DNA from: JBBRCX01 sp038204465 | Lineage (GTDB): Bacteria; Planctomycetota; Phycisphaerae; Tepidisphaerales; Tepidisphaeraceae | Length of the DNA stretch: 31,368 bases | Direction of reading: 5' to 3' | Assembly: GCA_038204465.1 (NCBI GenBank) | Contig: JBBRCX010000058.1 | Location: forward strand, 1 to 31,368 | The notes under the pieces: generated by a model | What the model saw: the letters and a program-made list of their open reading frames with translations, nothing else | What the model was told of the DNA's origin: nothing | The model's database searches: none | Part shown: positions 30,105 to 31,368 of the stretch, one piece after another | Layout: each line of letters starts with the position of its first letter | Numbering within the stretch: position 1 is the stretch's first letter | Translations under genes and position numbers: made by a program

Positions 30105-31230
30105 ATGGCCTCGAAGCGGCGAGCAGCATCCGCCACGCACATTGCGGCGGGAGATCCGGCGGCAGCAATCGCAAAGCCCCACCAGCGGATTCAGGTGCTT
30201 CTGCTCGCAGGCGTCGGCGCAGCGCTGTGGATGTTGCTGGGGAATCGGCATGAGATCGGCATCGGGCGTTGGGTGGTGATCGCGAGCGGCGCGGCGCTGT
30301 CGTTCATCCCCATCGTTCAACGCGCGGTCACGGCAGCCTTGGAACGGATCCGCAAACCGACGCCCCGCGCGCTCGAGTGGACAACGCTGCTGATCTCAAT
30401 TCTCGCCGCCGCGTATTTCATTGGTACGGCGATCGTGCAGGACCGCGACCTGTTCCCCAAGACGCACGACGATTGCAGCTATGTCATCGGGATGCGCATG
30501 CTCGCGCATGGGCGGCTCTGGATGCCGCAGCATCCGCTGGCGGACTTCTTCGACACGTTTTACGTCATCGTCCGGCCCCGGTATGCGTCGCTCTATTTCC
30601 CCGGCACGGCGCTGCTGCACGTCCCGACCGAATGGATGGGCTGGCCAACCTTTCTGATGCCGGCGCTGGCGAGTGGCCTGATCGTGGGGCTGGCCTATCG
30701 GCTCTTCACGGAATTAATCGATGGGGCGAGCGGCGCTCTCGCGGCGCTGCTGATGGCGTCGTTGAGCTGGTTCCGCATGCTGTCAGTCCTGATGTCCTCG
30801 CACGTGCCGATGCTGATGCTGGGGCTGCTCATGGTGTGGGCGTGGCTGCGCTGGCGAGCGAGCCTGCGGTGGCGGTGGATGCTTGTCCTGGGGATCTTCG
30901 GGGGATGGGCGGCGATCGTGCGGCCGGTGGACGCGCTGTGTTACACGATTCCGATTGGGGTTGCGGTCGTCTGGCGGCTGCGCGGGCAGCCGCGCCGGCT
31001 TGCGATAGCGGTGCTGGTCGCCGCAACGGGCGCGGCTCCGTTCCTGGCGCTTCAGGTCGTGTTCAACCTTGGCGTAACCGGACGTGCGCTACAGACGCCT
31101 TACACGTTTTACCTGGAGCGCGACCAGCCGGGGGCCGCCTTTGGATTCCATCATTTCAACGCGGCGGCAATGCCCACGTCATCACTGGCGCAGAAGCAGG
31201 ATTACTACCGTGATTTCATGTCACAGTATT
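30105..31230 (+). CDS. GT39/ArnT-like polytopic membrane glycosyltransferase, truncated by an insertion sequence
   Basis: An open frame of about 375 codons before the insertion, opening MASKRRAASATHIAAGDPA and then hydrophobic. After two N-terminal helices comes the acidic loop DRDLFPKTHDDCSYVIGMRM, which resembles the catalytic Asp region after TM1 of polyprenyl-phosphate-sugar-using GT-C enzymes. Several TM helices follow (WPTFLMPALASGLIVGLAY, GALAALLMASLSWF, MLMLGLLMVWAWLRW, GIFGGWAAIVRPVDALCY, AIAVLVAATGAAPFLAL), then TPYTFYLERDQPGAAFGFHH. The frame continues without a stop into the IS sequence to the window edge, so the native C-terminus is lost or lies beyond the IS. It is likely inactive. 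Donor and acceptor are unknown. It is divergent from the histidine kinase gene. Confidence 0.82.
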
Positions 31231-31368
31231 TAAGGACTGTTTCAAAAATGACGTTCAATGATCCTGCAGCACATCCTGGCCATCTGGAGATAGTGCAGGG
31301 CGCGGTGCGGCGCAGGCAGCTTCTCATAGCGTATCTTCAACCGTCGCGCCTGGCCCATCCAGCACAGG
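31231..31368. mobile_element. IS5-like insertion sequence, one end only
   Basis: Sequence character changes abruptly after CACAGTAT at about 31230. The following AAGGACTGTTTCAAAAATGA looks like an IS5-type terminal repeat end. A transposase C-terminus is encoded inward on the minus strand and the element continues past the window. The exact junction and target duplication (perhaps TTAA or TA) cannot be fixed without the other end. Confidence 0.7.
31242..31368 (-). CDS. IS5-family (DDE) transposase, C-terminal fragment
   Basis: The minus strand from the window edge encodes 42 residues: LCWMGQARRLKIRYEKLPAP, then HRALHYLQMARMCCRIIERHF and stop at 31242. The pattern W-x4-RRL-x-(I/V)-R-Y-E followed by a hydrophobic helix is the characteristic C-terminus of IS5-family transposases, downstream of the catalytic Glu. 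The stop lies about 12 nt from the inferred IS end, a normal arrangement. The N-terminal and DDE parts are outside the window. Confidence 0.78.
   Translation of the reverse strand, partial: LCWMGQARRLKIRYEKLPAPHRALHYLQMARMCCRIIERHF

Noticed and set aside
30269..31213. 314-aa plus-strand frame at the right end
   Set aside because: It is in another frame from the hydrophobic GT39-like protein starting at 30105, which has the expected motifs and stays open to the window edge.

Overview
This 31.4-kb, GC-rich window carries single-copy housekeeping genes mixed with small lineage-specific genes. It most likely comes from a Planctomycetota genome, with Phycisphaerae or a relative the best guess. 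Supporting evidence: a two-TM protein ending in a 'CGYDLRAS..RCPECG' zinc ribbon of a type very common in that phylum, an nfeD-floA pair, a cytosolic-type sulfatase, a TatC with an extended periplasmic loop, and many genes without a Shine-Dalgarno sequence. The taxonomic call is inference, since no rRNA is present.

Layout. 1-400: the 5' part of a REP-associated tyrosine transposase (minus strand) with two REP palindromes, one inside its reading frame. 419-2984 (minus): a cold-shock protein, a histidine kinase and an NtrC-type sigma54 activator. 3321-4302 (minus): a gamma-class carbonic anhydrase-like protein behind a strong promoter and a roughly 335-nt leader with an rrn-type boxA-like motif. 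4458-9516 (plus): galactokinase, anthranilate phosphoribosyltransferase and a long PHP-glycosyltransferase fusion. 9755-13469 (plus): nfeD, floA and two small proteins sharing a C-terminal motif. 13519-15444 (minus): mnmG. 15532-17028 (plus): the zinc-ribbon membrane protein and a secreted helical protein. 17064-19117 (minus): two small ORFs and a fused siroheme/heme gene, SUMT-HemD. 19311-23634 (plus): a PilZ protein, tatC, citrate synthase and a sulfatase with an apparent N-terminal frameshift. 23713-25785 (minus): anmK-murQ for anhydro-muropeptide recycling. 25927-26932: clpS (plus) convergent with aat (minus), both of the N-degron pathway. 27071-27937 (plus): a phytanoyl-CoA-dioxygenase-like enzyme. 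27928-30008 (minus): a second histidine kinase/regulator pair with ATGA coupling. 30105 to the end (plus): a GT39/ArnT-like membrane glycosyltransferase cut by an IS5-like insertion sequence that runs off the window.

Functional links: two two-component systems; cell-envelope functions (NfeD/FloA, TatC, AnmK/MurQ, GT4 and GT39 enzymes); N-degron proteolysis (Aat makes the degron, ClpS reads it); and central metabolism (citrate synthase, GalK, TrpD, SUMT-HemD). Both window edges are mobile elements. No tRNA, rRNA or CRISPR array was seen. Recurrent regulatory observations are -10-like hexamers 7-8 nt before start codons lacking SD sequences (galK, tatC, anmK, the GT39 gene), suggesting leaderless mRNAs, and structured leaders ahead of the carbonic anhydrase and citrate synthase genes.
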